Positions 1 through 8,853 of a DNA stretch of 64,000 nucleotides are shown here, piece after piece. The position numbers and the translations under genes were made by a program. Within the stretch, counting starts at the first letter, position 1, and each line of letters begins with the position of its first letter. The stretch is from Sphingomonas sp. AX6 (lineage in GTDB: Bacteria; Pseudomonadota; Alphaproteobacteria; Sphingomonadales; Sphingomonadaceae), in NCBI RefSeq assembly GCF_902506605.1, contig NZ_LR733979.1:2898008-2962007 (forward strand). The letters are read 5' to 3'. The notes below the pieces were generated by a model. It did not search any database and was not told where the DNA came from. It saw only the letters and a program-made list of their open reading frames with translations.

Positions 1-757
1 GTCCCGCTGCTTCCCGCCTCTCGCGAACTTTCAGCGCCTTGGCATTGAAAAGGTCGGAGAAATCGCCAAGCTGATCGCCTGCCATCGCGACGACGCAATA
101 GCGTTCGGAGATCACCGCGCGGCGCGCGTCCTTGGCCGATCCGGTGCCGACGTCGCCCGCCAGCCACATCGTCTCGCGGTGCTTGACCGGGCCGAGGCCG
201 TTGCGATTGAGCGCATCGGCGGTCTGCGCGGCGTGGACGCTTTCGCGGTTGGTGTTGTAGATCACGGTGACGCCCGCCTGACGCAGCGCGCGCAGGGCGG
301 TGACCGCCCCTGGGATCGGTGCGACCTGTCCGGCACCGGTGCGCTCCCAGCGCTGCCACCGCGGACTGTCGAAACTGCGGCCCGTGATCGCCTCGTCATA
401 TTCGTACCCGAGATTCTGGAGCACGGTTTCGTCGACATCGAGCACGACCGCAAAGGGCCGATTGCCACACGGCACCCAGCGCGGCGCGGCGAGCGTCGCG
501 CCTTCTGCCAGCACCACGCTGTCACGCGGACGCGCCTTGATTGCGGTAAGCACATGATCGCGAAACGCGCGATATCCCTGGATCGACGTCGCCGCCGCCT
601 CGCCCGACCCGTACAGCCACTGCATTCCCTTGGGCGGCTCGGCTGGTGAAGTGGGGGAAACCGGTTGTGCAACAGGGGCTTGGGTAGCGGTGGCGGCACA
701 GCCTGCGAGCAGCATCGCACCGAACGCGACCAAACCGATGCGGGTCGGTCGCATCAT
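1..757 (-). CDS. HAD-type acid phosphatase lipoprotein, e(P4)/class C-like, 3' end cut by window edge
   Basis: The translation starts with a basic N-terminus and a hydrophobic stretch ending in a lipobox (LAGC, Cys20), so it should be an outer-membrane or periplasmic lipoprotein. At residues 107-111 it has DVDET, the HAD nucleophile motif DxDxT, in the context [10 protein letters not shown] typical of class B/C acid phosphatases that strip phosphate from nucleotides in the periplasm. About 252 codons are visible and the gene runs off the left edge, so the C-terminus is unseen. Start chosen at the ATG that overlaps the stop of the upstream scoA-like gene by four bases (ATGA); a second ATG follows directly. 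The coupling to a CoA-transferase subunit is odd. Family call is firm; the exact substrate is inference. Confidence 0.85.
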   Translation of the reverse strand, partial: MMRPTRIGLVAFGAMLLAGCAATATQAPVAQPVSPTSPAEPPKGMQWLYGSGEAAATSIQGYRAFRDHVLTAIKARPRDSVVLAEGATLAAPRWVPCGNRPFAVVLDVDETVLQNLGYEYDEAITGRSFDSPRWQRWERTGAGQVAPIPGAVTALRALRQAGVTVIYNTNRESVHAAQTADALNRNGLGPVKHRETMWLAGDVGTGSAKDARRAVISERYCVVAMAGDQLGDFSDLFNAKALKVRERREAAG

Positions 758-1461
758 GCCGTCTCGCGTTCGCGCACGGTGCGGAACTCGATCTTCTTGT
801 CGTAGGGTGCGCCGATAATCATGCGCTTCACATAGATGCCGGGCAGATGGATGGTATCGGGATCGAGGCTGCCGACCGGAACGATTTCCTCGACCTCGGC
901 AACGCAGATGTTGGCCGCAGTCGCCATCGGCTGGTTGAAGTTGCGCGCGGTCTTGCGGAAGATCAGGTTGCCCGCCTCGTCCGCTTTCCAGCCCTTGATG
1001 ATCGACAGGTCGGCACGGATGCCGCGCTCCAGGATGAACTCCTCACCGTCGAAAACCTTCACTTCCTTGCCCTCGGCGACTTCCGTGCCGACGCCGGTCT
1101 TGGTGTAGAAGCCGGGGATTCCTGCCCCGCCCGCACGACACCGTTCGGCCAGCGTTCCCTGGGGGCAGAATTCCACCTCCAACTCGCCACTCAGATACTG
1201 CCGCTCGAACTCCTTGTTCTCGCCGACATAGCTGGAGATCATCTTCTTGACCTGGCGCGAGCGGAGCAGCTTGCCCAACCCTTCGTTATCGATGCCCGCA
1301 TTGTTGCTGGCGATCGTCAGATCCCTGACCCCCGCCGCCTGGATCGCGTCGATCAGCCGCTCGGGGATGCCGCACAGCCCAAAGCCGCCAGCGCAAATCG
1401 TCATCCCGTCATGGAGCAAGCCGTCAAGCGCTGCCTCGGCGTTGGGATAGAGCTTTTTCAT
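754..1461 (-). CDS. scoA: 3-oxoacid CoA-transferase, subunit A
   Basis: 235 residues, the normal size for the A subunit of the two-subunit succinyl-CoA:3-ketoacid CoA-transferase, which activates acetoacetate with CoA from succinyl-CoA. The N-terminus [12 protein letters not shown] and the glycine-rich motif [13 protein letters not shown] are family hallmarks, followed by TIASNNAG and a C-terminal half with [12 protein letters not shown]. The reading frame is open further upstream, but the ATG at 1461 has AGAAGGGA at good spacing and gives the family N-terminus. The B subunit, usually immediately downstream, is not here; an acid phosphatase gene overlaps instead, so subunit B may lie beyond the left edge. 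Divergent from the ThDP enzyme across about 110 bases. Confidence 0.9.
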   Translation of the reverse strand: MKKLYPNAEAALDGLLHDGMTICAGGFGLCGIPERLIDAIQAAGVRDLTIASNNAGIDNEGLGKLLRSRQVKKMISSYVGENKEFERQYLSGELEVEFCPQGTLAERCRAGGAGIPGFYTKTGVGTEVAEGKEVKVFDGEEFILERGIRADLSIIKGWKADEAGNLIFRKTARNFNQPMATAANICVAEVEEIVPVGSLDPDTIHLPGIYVKRMIIGAPYDKKIEFRTVRERETA

Positions 1462-1571
1462 CGACGATTCCCTTCTTGACCTTGGCTTCAGGCGATAGTC
1501 GGGCGGGCGTCGGGCGGTCAAGCGACGCTCCCCCTCCCCAAAGCCGTTCTCGCCCGCTAGACCCTGCGACC

Positions 1572-3221
1572 ATGACCAAAACACGCACCGGCGGCCGCAT
1601 CCTAGTCGACAACCTGATCGCACAGGGGTGCGACCGCATCTTTCAGGTGCCGGGCGAAAGTTTCCTCGCCGTGCTCGACGCGTTGCACGACACACCGCAG
1701 ATCGACGTTGTGACGTGTCGGCAGGAAGGCGGCGTGACCTTCATGGCGTCCGCCGACGGGAAGATGACCGGGCGGCCGGGCGTCGCCTTCGTCACGCGCG
1801 GTCCGGGCGCGACCAATGCGTCGATCGGCGTCCATGTCGCGATGCAGGATTCGCGACCGATGATCCTGTTCATCGGCGACATCGACCGGGGAACGCGGCA
1901 CCGCGAGGCGTTTCAGGAGATCGATTTCGAGGCGATGTTTGCACCGATCGCCAAATGGGCCGCGCGGATCGACGATGCGGCACGGCTGCCGGAATATATC
2001 GCGCGCGCCTATGCAACGGCGATGAACGGGCGGCCGGGGCCGGTGGTGCTGGCGCTGCCAGAGGATATGCTGACCGACGTCGTGGAGGCGATCGATCGCC
2101 CGCGAATCGAGAAGCTTCCGCAAGCTGCTGACGTGCAATCGATGCAGCGGCTGGTCGAGATGCTTGGCGCGGCGAAGAACCCGATCGCCGTTATCGGCGG
2201 AGCGGGCTGGTGCGGCGGCGCGTCGAGCGCATTCGTAGAAGCGGCCGAGCGGATCGGAATGCCGGTTGCGGTCGCGTTTCGTCAGCAGGATTCAGTGCCC
2301 AACACGCTGTCGGTCTATGCGGGCAATCTGGGCTATGGCCCCTGCCCGCGCCTGCCCGAACGCATTCGCGACGCCGACCTGCTGCTCGTCATCGGCGCGC
2401 GGATGGGGGAAGCGACCACCGACGGCTATACGCTGATCGACCCCGATCATGCGGGCCAGACGATGATCCACGTCCATCCCGACCCGGAAGAATTGAACCG
2501 TGTCTATGCCGCCGACCTTGCCATCTGCGCCGATATGCGCAGCTTCGCGACCGCGCTGAACGCAGTGGCCGACTTGCCGCGGTTCGAGACCGGCGCGGCG
2601 GCGCATGCCGAATGGCTCGACTGGTCCGATCCCAAACCGCGCGACGGCGTCCAGCTCGATCTCGGCCCGTGCGTGGCCCACATGCGCGAAGTCGCCCCCG
2701 CCGACACGATGATCTGCAACGGCGCGGGCAATTTTTCCGCCTGGTGGCACCGTTACTGGCGTTATTCGGGGCCGTGCGCGCAGCTTGCGCCGACGTGCGG
2801 GGCGATGGGCTACGGCGTCCCCGCGGCCGTCGCCGCGGCGCTTCGCAACCCCGATCGGCTGGTGGTCGCGACCGCAGGCGACGGCGATTTCCTGATGAAC
2901 GGGCAGGAATTGGCGACCGCTATCCAGCATGGCGCGAACCTGATCGTCATCGTCGTCGACAATGGCGGCTACGGCACGATCCGAATGCACCAGGAGCGCG
3001 AATATCCCGGTCGGGTCAGCGCCACCGGCCTGGGCAATCCCGATTTCGCCGCGCTTGCCCGTGCGTACGGCGCTACCGCGGAGACGGTCGAGCGTACCGC
3101 GGACTTCGCACCCGCCTTCGACCGCGCGATGGCGGCGAGCGGCCTTCGCCTGCTTCACCTGAAAACCGACATCGAAATTATCAATCCGGGGACGACGATC
3201 AGCGCCATCCGCGCGCGCTGA
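1572..3221 (+). CDS. Thiamine diphosphate-dependent enzyme, acetolactate-synthase-like
   Basis: 549 residues with the three-domain layout of the pyruvate oxidase/acetolactate synthase family. The N-terminal domain holds the activating glutamate (Glu52 in TCRQEGGV) and RGPGATNAS; the central domain has the VIGGAGW stretch; the C-terminal domain has the ThDP/Mg motif [12 protein letters not shown] near residue 436 followed by [11 protein letters not shown]. Such enzymes decarboxylate 2-oxo acids. No regulatory subunit (IlvH) and no branched-chain amino acid genes lie nearby, so a catabolic or side role is more likely than valine synthesis; substrate not determinable from sequence. Start at ATG 1572, where family similarity begins. 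Confidence 0.85.
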   Translation: MTKTRTGGRILVDNLIAQGCDRIFQVPGESFLAVLDALHDTPQIDVVTCRQEGGVTFMASADGKMTGRPGVAFVTRGPGATNASIGVHVAMQDSRPMILFIGDIDRGTRHREAFQEIDFEAMFAPIAKWAARIDDAARLPEYIARAYATAMNGRPGPVVLALPEDMLTDVVEAIDRPRIEKLPQAADVQSMQRLVEMLGAAKNPIAVIGGAGWCGGASSAFVEAAERIGMPVAVAFRQQDSVPNTLSVYAGNLGYGPCPRLPERIRDADLLLVIGARMGEATTDGYTLIDPDHAGQTMIHVHPDPEELNRVYAADLAICADMRSFATALNAVADLPRFETGAAAHAEWLDWSDPKPRDGVQLDLGPCVAHMREVAPADTMICNGAGNFSAWWHRYWRYSGPCAQLAPTCGAMGYGVPAAVAAALRNPDRLVVATAGDGDFLMNGQELATAIQHGANLIVIVVDNGGYGTIRMHQEREYPGRVSATGLGNPDFAALARAYGATAETVERTADFAPAFDRAMAASGLRLLHLKTDIEIINPGTTISAIRAR

Positions 3222-3231
3222 TCGCCCCCGA

Positions 3232-3537
3232 TCAGTCGCGCATCCCCGCGGTTTCGCTGCGATAGGCGGCAGCGAGACCGATATATTCCTCGTCCCAGCC
3301 CCCGGCGATGCTGGCGCGTCGAAGCGCGCCATCGGGAGCGAAAATCGCGTCGAGATCGCCTAGCGGCAGCGGTTTGCCCGCATCGGCGGCGGTCGCGGCG
3401 TGACGCAGGAAATCGATCAGCGCGGCATCATCCTGTGCGTCGGCATAATCGGCGCAGCGCATGAAAATTTCCGCCAGATGCGTCGATCCGCCAATGTCTT
3501 CCTCGTGACGAGAAACGCCGCCACCACCCTTCGTCAT
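3232..3537 (-). CDS. Hypothetical protein, 101 aa
   Basis: Small soluble protein, no signal peptide or membrane segment. It is acidic and alanine-rich with probable helices (HLAEIFMRCADYADAQDD and ALIDFLRHAATAADAG). The start has an AAAGGGGG Shine-Dalgarno about 9 bases upstream, which supports it as real. It converges on the ThDP enzyme with 10 bases between stops and is divergent from the double winged-helix gene. I do not recognise a family. Codon use looks like its neighbours. Confidence 0.6.
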   Translation of the reverse strand: MTKGGGGVSRHEEDIGGSTHLAEIFMRCADYADAQDDAALIDFLRHAATAADAGKPLPLGDLDAIFAPDGALRRASIAGGWDEEYIGLAAAYRSETAGMRD

Positions 3538-3701
3538 GTGTCAAAGCCCCCTTTGCCGAAACGGAAATGCGCGCATGACGCGGCATCGCGCAACGATCGT
3601 GCTACCCATTTTGGCGAAAAGCCCGATCCGGTCGTGCATTGGAACTGGAAAGGCGGTCCGCTTCCTGCAACGCTTGCCGTCCGTCGTGTCGAGGCCAAGA
3701 C

Positions 3702-4646
3702 TTGTTCCAACTCATCAGATCGCCGACTGCCCCCACGCGCCTGATCGGACGACTGGCGGCAGAAATGGTGCTGCATATTCTCGTCCGCACCCGCCATCAC
3801 TTCGGTGGGGCGCTCGACGGTGGATCGACCTATGACCGGGTCGCGATCGTACTGATGCTGTTGCGCTATGCGCGTCTGCCGTTTCCGGACCAGCGCGATG
3901 CCCCCCGCGCCATCAGCGTTTCGGGCATCGCGGCATCGATGGGGATGCCGTTCGAAACCACGCGCCGCCATGTCGGCAGGCTGATCGATCATGGGCTCGC
4001 CCAACGTGATTCCGGCGGGGTAGTGCTTTGCCCCGACCTGTGCGACCGACCCGATACAATGGCGCTGTTGCGCGAATTCCACGATGTGATGATCGGGCAC
4101 ATCGCCGATCTGGCGCGGTTCGACATTCCGTTGCCGATCACGCGCGTCGACATCGATTATCGGCCGGTGGAGACGCTGATCGTCCTGCTCGATACCACCT
4201 TGTTCCTGTTCGAACGCAACCGCAGTCTGTACGGCAGTGCGCTGACGGCAGTGGTCGGCAATGCGATCATCGCCGCCAACGTCCGACACCTTACCTATGA
4301 CGCGGATCTCGCCCCTCGCTATGCGCGGCTCGACACCATTCCCCCCGACAGCCTGCGGGTGCCGGTACGGGTGAGCAGGCTAGCGGCAGTCCTGGGCGTG
4401 CCGCATTCGACCGTCCGGCGCGATGTCGGGCGTCTGGTCGATCGCGATCTCGTTAGCGTCGAGCGGGGTGGCAGGCTGGTCGTGCGCCAACAGCAATTGG
4501 CGAGCGCCATGCTGACCGACAATAACCGCCTGGCGCTGTTGCGAGCGGTTCAGATCGTCCAGCGGCTGAAACTTGGCGGATGTCGTTTCGACCGCCCTGA
4601 CCATTGCTATCTCGATGGTCGCCGCGCACCGCTTTCCTTCGACTAG
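3702..4646 (+). CDS. Protein with two winged-helix DNA-binding domains, probable transcription regulator
   Basis: About 314 residues from a TTG start that has GAGG seven bases upstream; the first ATG with family-like sequence is 3765, and the longer ATG at 3639 looks spurious. Two stretches resemble each other and winged-helix folds: residues about 70-110 (VSGIAASMGMPFETTRR then HVGRLIDHGLAQRDSGG) and about 217-260 (VSRLAAVLGVPHSTVRR then DVGRLVDRDLVSVERGG). The shared pattern is SxxAAxxGxPxxTxRRxVGRLxD. Between them is a helical, hydrophobic segment (VETLIVLLDTTLFLFERN) that could bind a ligand or dimerise. No enzymatic motif seen. The duplication suggests binding to DNA with two modules per chain. 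Family name unknown to me. Confidence 0.75.
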   Translation: MFQLIRSPTAPTRLIGRLAAEMVLHILVRTRHHFGGALDGGSTYDRVAIVLMLLRYARLPFPDQRDAPRAISVSGIAASMGMPFETTRRHVGRLIDHGLAQRDSGGVVLCPDLCDRPDTMALLREFHDVMIGHIADLARFDIPLPITRVDIDYRPVETLIVLLDTTLFLFERNRSLYGSALTAVVGNAIIAANVRHLTYDADLAPRYARLDTIPPDSLRVPVRVSRLAAVLGVPHSTVRRDVGRLVDRDLVSVERGGRLVVRQQQLASAMLTDNNRLALLRAVQIVQRLKLGGCRFDRPDHCYLDGRRAPLSFD

Positions 4647-4662
4647 CCGGTGACCTCACGAA

Positions 4663-4692
4663 AAAGGGCCGCCCCATATGGGACGACCCTTT
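4663..4692. terminator. Hairpin between convergent genes, probable bidirectional terminator
   Basis: A near-palindrome with arms AAAGGGCCGCCCC and GGGACGACCCTTT around ATAT: thirteen of fifteen pairs match. It lies between the stop of the winged-helix gene (4646) and the stop of the csbD-like gene (4716) and ends in T or A runs on both strands, so it could end transcription from both sides. Confidence 0.6.
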
Positions 4693-4715
4693 CGGTTCGA
4701 ATGGTCGATCGACAA

Positions 4716-4886
4716 TCAGATATCGTCGCCGAGCGCACCCTTGACTTCGCCCTTGGCTTGCTGGGCCTTGCCCTTAGCTTCCTGACGCGCGCCTTCAGCC
4801 TGCGTCTCAGGATTGTCCGACTTCTGCTTTACGTTGCCAATGGCTTCGTTGACGTTGCCTTTGACCTTGTCGACGAGTTCACCCAT
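4716..4886 (-). CDS. CsbD-family stress protein, 56 aa
   Basis: Too short for usual ORF cut-offs but clear. The product starts MGELVDKVKGNVNEAIGNVK, continues with a charged A/K/Q/E-rich segment (EGARQEAKGKAQQAKGEVK) and ends GALGDDI, the composition and layout of CsbD/YjbJ proteins, small hydrophilic general-stress proteins of unknown mechanism. AAGGAG precedes the ATG by about seven bases, a strong ribosome-binding site. It sits alone, convergent with the winged-helix gene and upstream of thiSG on the same strand. Confidence 0.88.
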   Translation of the reverse strand: MGELVDKVKGNVNEAIGNVKQKSDNPETQAEGARQEAKGKAQQAKGEVKGALGDDI

Positions 4887-4979
4887 GATGATAGCTCCTT
4901 GTAATTCCTCGCACTTTCGGCGCGGTAGCCGCGTTTTGCGGTCTCGGGGAATGAACGGGCGAACCGGAAAAGGGTTCCG

Positions 4980-5969
4980 TCAAATCAGTCCGGCAAGCGG
5001 ACTCGACGGATCGGCATACATGCGCCGCCCCATCCGCCCGGCACGATAGGACAGTCGCCCGCTTTCCACGGCCAGCCGCATCGCGCGTGCCATCATGATC
5101 GGGTCCTTGGCCTCGGCGATGGCGGTGTTCATCAGCACGCCGTCGCAGCCCAGTTCCATCGCGACGCCGGCGTCTGACGCGGTGCCCACCCCCGCATCGA
5201 CCAGCACCGGCACTTTTGCACCCTCGACGATCAGGCGGATCGTGACGCGGTTCTGGATGCCCAGCCCCGATCCAATCGGCGCGCCCAGCGGCATGATCGC
5301 GACCGCACCCGCATCCTCCAGCCGTTTCGCGGCAATCGGATCATCGACGCAGTAAACCATCGGCTTGAAGCCTTCCTTGGCCAGCACCTCAGTCGCGCGG
5401 ATCGTCTCGACCATGTCGGGGTATAGCGTGCGCGCCTCGCCCAGCACCTCCAGCTTCACCAAATCCCAACCGCCCGCCTCACGCGCCAGACGCAGCGTCC
5501 GGATCGCCGATTCGGCATCAAAACAACCGGCGGTGTTCGGGAGATAGGTGATCTTTTTCGGATCGATATAGTCAGTCAGCATCGGTGCGTTGGGGTCGCT
5601 AACGTTCACGCGGCGCACTGCGACGGTGACGATCTCAGCCCCCGCCGCCTCGACCGCGGCGGCGTTCTGCTCGAAATCCTTATACTTGCCGGTCCCGACG
5701 ATCAGGCGCGAGTTGAAGGTCCGGCCAGCGACCGTCCAGCGATCGTCATGATCGCCACCCCCGACGAAATGTACGATCTCCAGCTCGTCGCCATCCTCTA
5801 CCGCCACCGTCTCCAGCGTCGAGCGCGGCACGATCTCCAGATTGCGTTCCACCGCGACCTTTTCGGGCACCAGCCCGAGTTCGCGTGCCAATTGGGCAAG
5901 CGTTATCCCGCCGCGGACGCGGCGATGTTCGCCGTTGATTCGAATGCTGACGGTGCCGTCGCTGTGCAA
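4980..5969 (-). CDS. thiG: Fused sulfur carrier ThiS and thiazole synthase ThiG
   Basis: One reading frame joins a ThiS ubiquitin-fold domain (residues about 5-72: [12 protein letters not shown], then [11 protein letters not shown]) to a full ThiG barrel (about 78-329: [38 protein letters not shown] with probable Schiff-base Lys172, [14 protein letters not shown], ending SPLAGLI). Together they make the thiazole moiety of thiamine. ThiS normally ends in a free Gly-Gly that is turned into a thiocarboxylate; here GGG (70-72) runs straight into ThiG. Best start is TTG at 5969 with GGAG seven bases upstream; longer ATG starts run into aroQ. No thiamine riboswitch consensus was seen in the 118-base divergent gap. 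Confidence 0.9.
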   Translation of the reverse strand: MHSDGTVSIRINGEHRRVRGGITLAQLARELGLVPEKVAVERNLEIVPRSTLETVAVEDGDELEIVHFVGGGDHDDRWTVAGRTFNSRLIVGTGKYKDFEQNAAAVEAAGAEIVTVAVRRVNVSDPNAPMLTDYIDPKKITYLPNTAGCFDAESAIRTLRLAREAGGWDLVKLEVLGEARTLYPDMVETIRATEVLAKEGFKPMVYCVDDPIAAKRLEDAGAVAIMPLGAPIGSGLGIQNRVTIRLIVEGAKVPVLVDAGVGTASDAGVAMELGCDGVLMNTAIAEAKDPIMMARAMRLAVESGRLSYRAGRMGRRMYADPSSPLAGLI

Positions 5970-6087
5970 GACTGCTCTCCGGTGGTCGGTTCGCTTATGA
6001 AACGTCTCTCGACTTCGCGCGGCCCGAACGGGTAGGGAAAGCGGCAGATATGGCGTGAGCCCCGCCCCCGCAACCGGAAGGTCCATG

Positions 6088-6522
6088 ATGAGCGGCACGA
6101 TCTTCGTCCTGAACGGCCCCAACCTCAACCTGCTGGGGATGCGCGAGCCCGAGATTTACGGCCACGACACGCTGGACGATATTGCCAACCAGCTTGACGA
6201 TCGTGCCCGCGATCTGGGCCTGACCATCGACCTGCGCCAATCGAACCACGAAGGGCATCTGGTCGATTGGCTGCACGAGGCGCAATCGTTCGAGGCGAAG
6301 GCGGTGTTGCTGAACGCGGGCGGCTACACCCACACCTCGGTCGCGATCCACGACGCGATTCTGGCGATAACGACACCCGTCATCGAGGTGCATCTGTCCA
6401 ACCCGCACGCGCGTAATTCCTTTCGCCATGTCAGCCTGATCGGACAGGCGGCGAAGGGAACCATCGCGGGCTTCGGCGCGCTTTCCTATACGCTGGCGCT
6501 TGAAGCAGCCGCCCGTCTCTGA
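6088..6522 (+). CDS. aroQ: 3-dehydroquinate dehydratase, type II
   Basis: 144 residues, typical length of the dodecameric type II enzyme that converts 3-dehydroquinate to 3-dehydroshikimate in the shikimate pathway. All family motifs are present: [20 protein letters not shown] with the catalytic Tyr, [31 protein letters not shown] and [15 protein letters not shown] with the catalytic His. Two adjacent ATGs (6085, 6088) are possible; 6088 has better spacing from GGAAGG. It is followed by accB after 33 bases, so shikimate and fatty acid genes may be co-transcribed, a common arrangement of aroQ-accB-accC. Confidence 0.95.
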   Translation: MSGTIFVLNGPNLNLLGMREPEIYGHDTLDDIANQLDDRARDLGLTIDLRQSNHEGHLVDWLHEAQSFEAKAVLLNAGGYTHTSVAIHDAILAITTPVIEVHLSNPHARNSFRHVSLIGQAAKGTIAGFGALSYTLALEAAARL

Positions 6523-6555
6523 CAGGAGGCCCGTTTCGGATTCACTGGGGGTCGC

Positions 6556-7041
6556 ATGACCGAGAATAACACCACTGGCGGAATGAGCGTCGACATCGAA
6601 TTGGTCCGCGCGCTTGCCGCCGTTCTGGACGAAACGCAACTGACCGAAATCGAGGTCGAGGATGGCGACCGCAAGGTGCGCGTCGCGCGCAAGGCCGCAC
6701 CCGCCGCGCCGATCGCCTATGCCCCGGCACCTGCCGCCGCGCCTGCGCCACTGGCTGCGGCTCCGGTCGGGGCTGCCGAGACTGGCGCATCCGCCCCCGC
6801 CGCGGCGGCCAACGCGGTCAAATCGCCGATGGTCGGCACCGTCTATCTCTCGTCCGAACCGGGCACCAAGCCGTTCGTCTCCTCCGGCCAGACCGTCAAG
6901 GCAGGCGACACGCTGCTGATCGTCGAGGCGATGAAGGTGATGAACCCGATCCTCGCGCCCAGCGCAGGCACCGTCAAACAAGTGCTCGTGGAGAACGGCC
7001 AGCCGGTCGAATTCGACCAGCCGCTCGTCGTCGTAGAATGA
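6556..7041 (+). CDS. accB: Biotin carboxyl carrier protein of acetyl-CoA carboxylase
   Basis: 161 residues. The C-terminal biotinyl domain carries EAMKVMN with the biotin-accepting Lys127, preceded by [14 protein letters not shown]. An alanine/proline-rich flexible linker (about 47-86) joins it to the N-terminal region that binds biotin carboxylase. AccB carries CO2 on biotin between AccC and AccA/AccD during malonyl-CoA formation. Its stop overlaps the accC start by four bases (ATGA), the normal accBC operon. Confidence 0.96.
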   Translation: MTENNTTGGMSVDIELVRALAAVLDETQLTEIEVEDGDRKVRVARKAAPAAPIAYAPAPAAAPAPLAAAPVGAAETGASAPAAAANAVKSPMVGTVYLSSEPGTKPFVSSGQTVKAGDTLLIVEAMKVMNPILAPSAGTVKQVLVENGQPVEFDQPLVVVE

Positions 7042-8402
7042 GGCAGAAGATCAAGAAGCTGCTCATCGCCAATCGCGGTGAGATCGCGCTGCGCATCCAC
7101 CGTGCCTGCCATGAAATGGGGATCAAGACGGTCGCCGTGCATTCCACCGCCGACGCCGACGCAATGCATGTGCGGTTGGCCGACGAGGCGATCTGCATCG
7201 GCCCGCCGCCTGCGGGTGAGAGCTATCTGAACATCCCGAATATCATCTCCGCCGCCGAAATCTCCGGCGCGGATGCGATCCACCCAGGTTACGGCTTCCT
7301 CTCGGAGAACGCGAAGTTCGCCGAGATCGTCGAGTTGCACAACATCCTGTTTGTCGGCCCTAAGCCCGAACATATCCGGGTGATGGGCGACAAGGTGGAG
7401 GCGAAGCGGACCGCGGGCGCGCTCGGCCTGCCTTTGGTCCCAGGCTCGGACGGCGCCGTCAGCGACGTGGTCGAGGCCAAGCGCATCGCCGCCGAAATCG
7501 GCTATCCGGTGATCATCAAGGCGGCATCGGGCGGCGGCGGTCGCGGGATGAAGGTCTGCGAGAGCGAAGACACGATCGAAACGCTGATGAGCCAGGCCGG
7601 TTCGGAAGCGAAGTCGGCGTTTGGCGATGCGACCGTCTATATCGAGAAATATCTCGGCAATCCGCGCCACATCGAGTTTCAGGTGTTCGGCGACGGCAAT
7701 GGCCAGGCCATCCATCTGGGCGAGCGCGATTGCTCGCTCCAGCGTCGCCACCAGAAAGTGCTGGAGGAAGCCCCCTCCCCCGTGCTGGGTCAGGCCGACC
7801 GCGATCGGATGGGGATGGTCTGTGCCAAGGCGATGGCCGACATGCACTATCGCGGCGCGGGAACGATCGAATTCCTGTGGGAAAACGGCGAATTCTATTT
7901 CATCGAAATGAATACCCGCCTGCAGGTCGAACATCCGGTGACCGAAATGATCACCGGCATCGACCTGGTCCGCGAACAGATCCGCATTGCCGAGGGCGAA
8001 CCGCTGTCGGTCAAACAGGACGAGATCGAATTTCGCGGTCACGCGATCGAATGCCGCATCAATGCCGAGGACGCGAAGACCTTCGCCCCCTCGCCCGGCA
8101 CCGTGGTCCAGTTCCACGCCCCCGGCGGCATGCACGTCCGCGTCGATAGCGGCATCTATGCGGGCTATAAAATCCCGCCATACTACGATTCGATGATCGC
8201 CAAGCTGATCGTCTATGGCCGCACCCGCGAAGGTTGCCTGATGCGCCTGCGCCGCGCGCTTGAAGAATTCGTGGTGACGGGGGTCAAGACGACGGTGCCG
8301 TTGCATCGGGCGTTGCTCGACGATCCCGAATTCCAGAAGGGCGACTATACGATCAAGTGGCTGGAGGAGTGGCTGGCGCGCGAGGCGGACGAACCGGCGT
8401 GA
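7038..8402 (+). CDS. accC: Biotin carboxylase subunit of acetyl-CoA carboxylase
   Basis: 454 residues. Contains the N-terminal [14 protein letters not shown], the ATP-grasp glycine loop [33 protein letters not shown] and the catalytic [20 protein letters not shown]. It carboxylates biotin on AccB using ATP and bicarbonate. ATGA overlap with accB at the 5' end and a GTGA overlap with the ArsC-like gene at the 3' end make a three-gene coupled unit; accD lies far off at 41 kb in the trp block. Confidence 0.97.
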   Translation: MRQKIKKLLIANRGEIALRIHRACHEMGIKTVAVHSTADADAMHVRLADEAICIGPPPAGESYLNIPNIISAAEISGADAIHPGYGFLSENAKFAEIVELHNILFVGPKPEHIRVMGDKVEAKRTAGALGLPLVPGSDGAVSDVVEAKRIAAEIGYPVIIKAASGGGGRGMKVCESEDTIETLMSQAGSEAKSAFGDATVYIEKYLGNPRHIEFQVFGDGNGQAIHLGERDCSLQRRHQKVLEEAPSPVLGQADRDRMGMVCAKAMADMHYRGAGTIEFLWENGEFYFIEMNTRLQVEHPVTEMITGIDLVREQIRIAEGEPLSVKQDEIEFRGHAIECRINAEDAKTFAPSPGTVVQFHAPGGMHVRVDSGIYAGYKIPPYYDSMIAKLIVYGRTREGCLMRLRRALEEFVVTGVKTTVPLHRALLDDPEFQKGDYTIKWLEEWLAREADEPA

Positions 8403-8734
8403 AGGCGCGCATCCTCCACAATCCGCGCTGTTCCAAATCGCGTGAGGCGCTGGCGATCCTGAAGGATGCCGGCGCCGATGTGGAGGTGGTCGAATATCTG
8501 AAGGACGCGCCCAGCGCGGGTGAGCTCAGGCGGCTTTACGAAAAGGCGGGGATGTCGCCGCGCGACGGTCTGCGTACGGCTGAGCCCGGTGCGAAATTGC
8601 TCCGCGACGCCGATGACGCGACGTTACTGGAGGCGATGGCGAGCGACCCGATCCTCATCGAACGCCCCTTGGTCGAAACCGAAAAGGGTGTGCGGCTGGG
8701 TCGTCCGCCGGAGCGCGTGAGAGAGATACTTTAA
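8399..8734 (+). CDS. ArsC/Spx-family reductase, arsenate reductase-like
   Basis: 111 residues from a GTG overlapping the accC stop (GTGA). The start [20 protein letters not shown] has the ArsC signature with Cys11, and [22 protein letters not shown] plus [10 protein letters not shown] fit glutaredoxin-dependent arsenate reductases. Whether it reduces arsenate is uncertain because no ars genes are near; such ArsC homologues often follow housekeeping genes. A second, different ArsC-fold protein (YffB type) lies at 22694-23041. Confidence 0.85.
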   Translation: MKARILHNPRCSKSREALAILKDAGADVEVVEYLKDAPSAGELRRLYEKAGMSPRDGLRTAEPGAKLLRDADDATLLEAMASDPILIERPLVETEKGVRLGRPPERVREIL

Positions 8735-8753
8735 CCTTCCGCCATCCCCCATC

Positions 8754-8772
8754 CCGTTCGTTTCGAGCGAAG
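8754..8772. repeat. Half copy of family A palindromic repeat
   Basis: CCGTTCGTTTCGAGCGAAG matches the outer part of the left arm of the family A elements found intact elsewhere, but the rest of the unit is replaced by unrelated sequence. It lies in the 119-base gap between the ArsC-like gene and the phospholipase D gene. Confidence 0.65.
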
Positions 8773-8853
8773 AAGGGTTTTCGTGGCTTGGGATGACGAA
8801 GGCTATTACTCTCTCTAGACTCCGACACAATCATCGAGGGGCTGGCTCACCAA

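Noticed and set aside
262..720. A 152-codon minus-strand frame over the acid phosphatase
   Set aside because: It is an Arg-rich shifted frame; the true phosphatase frame has a lipobox and the DxDxT motif and runs off the edge.
5970..6087. Thiamine (TPP) riboswitch before thiSG
   Set aside because: The CTGAGA and ACCTGATCTGG-type core elements of the TPP aptamer were not found in the 118-base gap.
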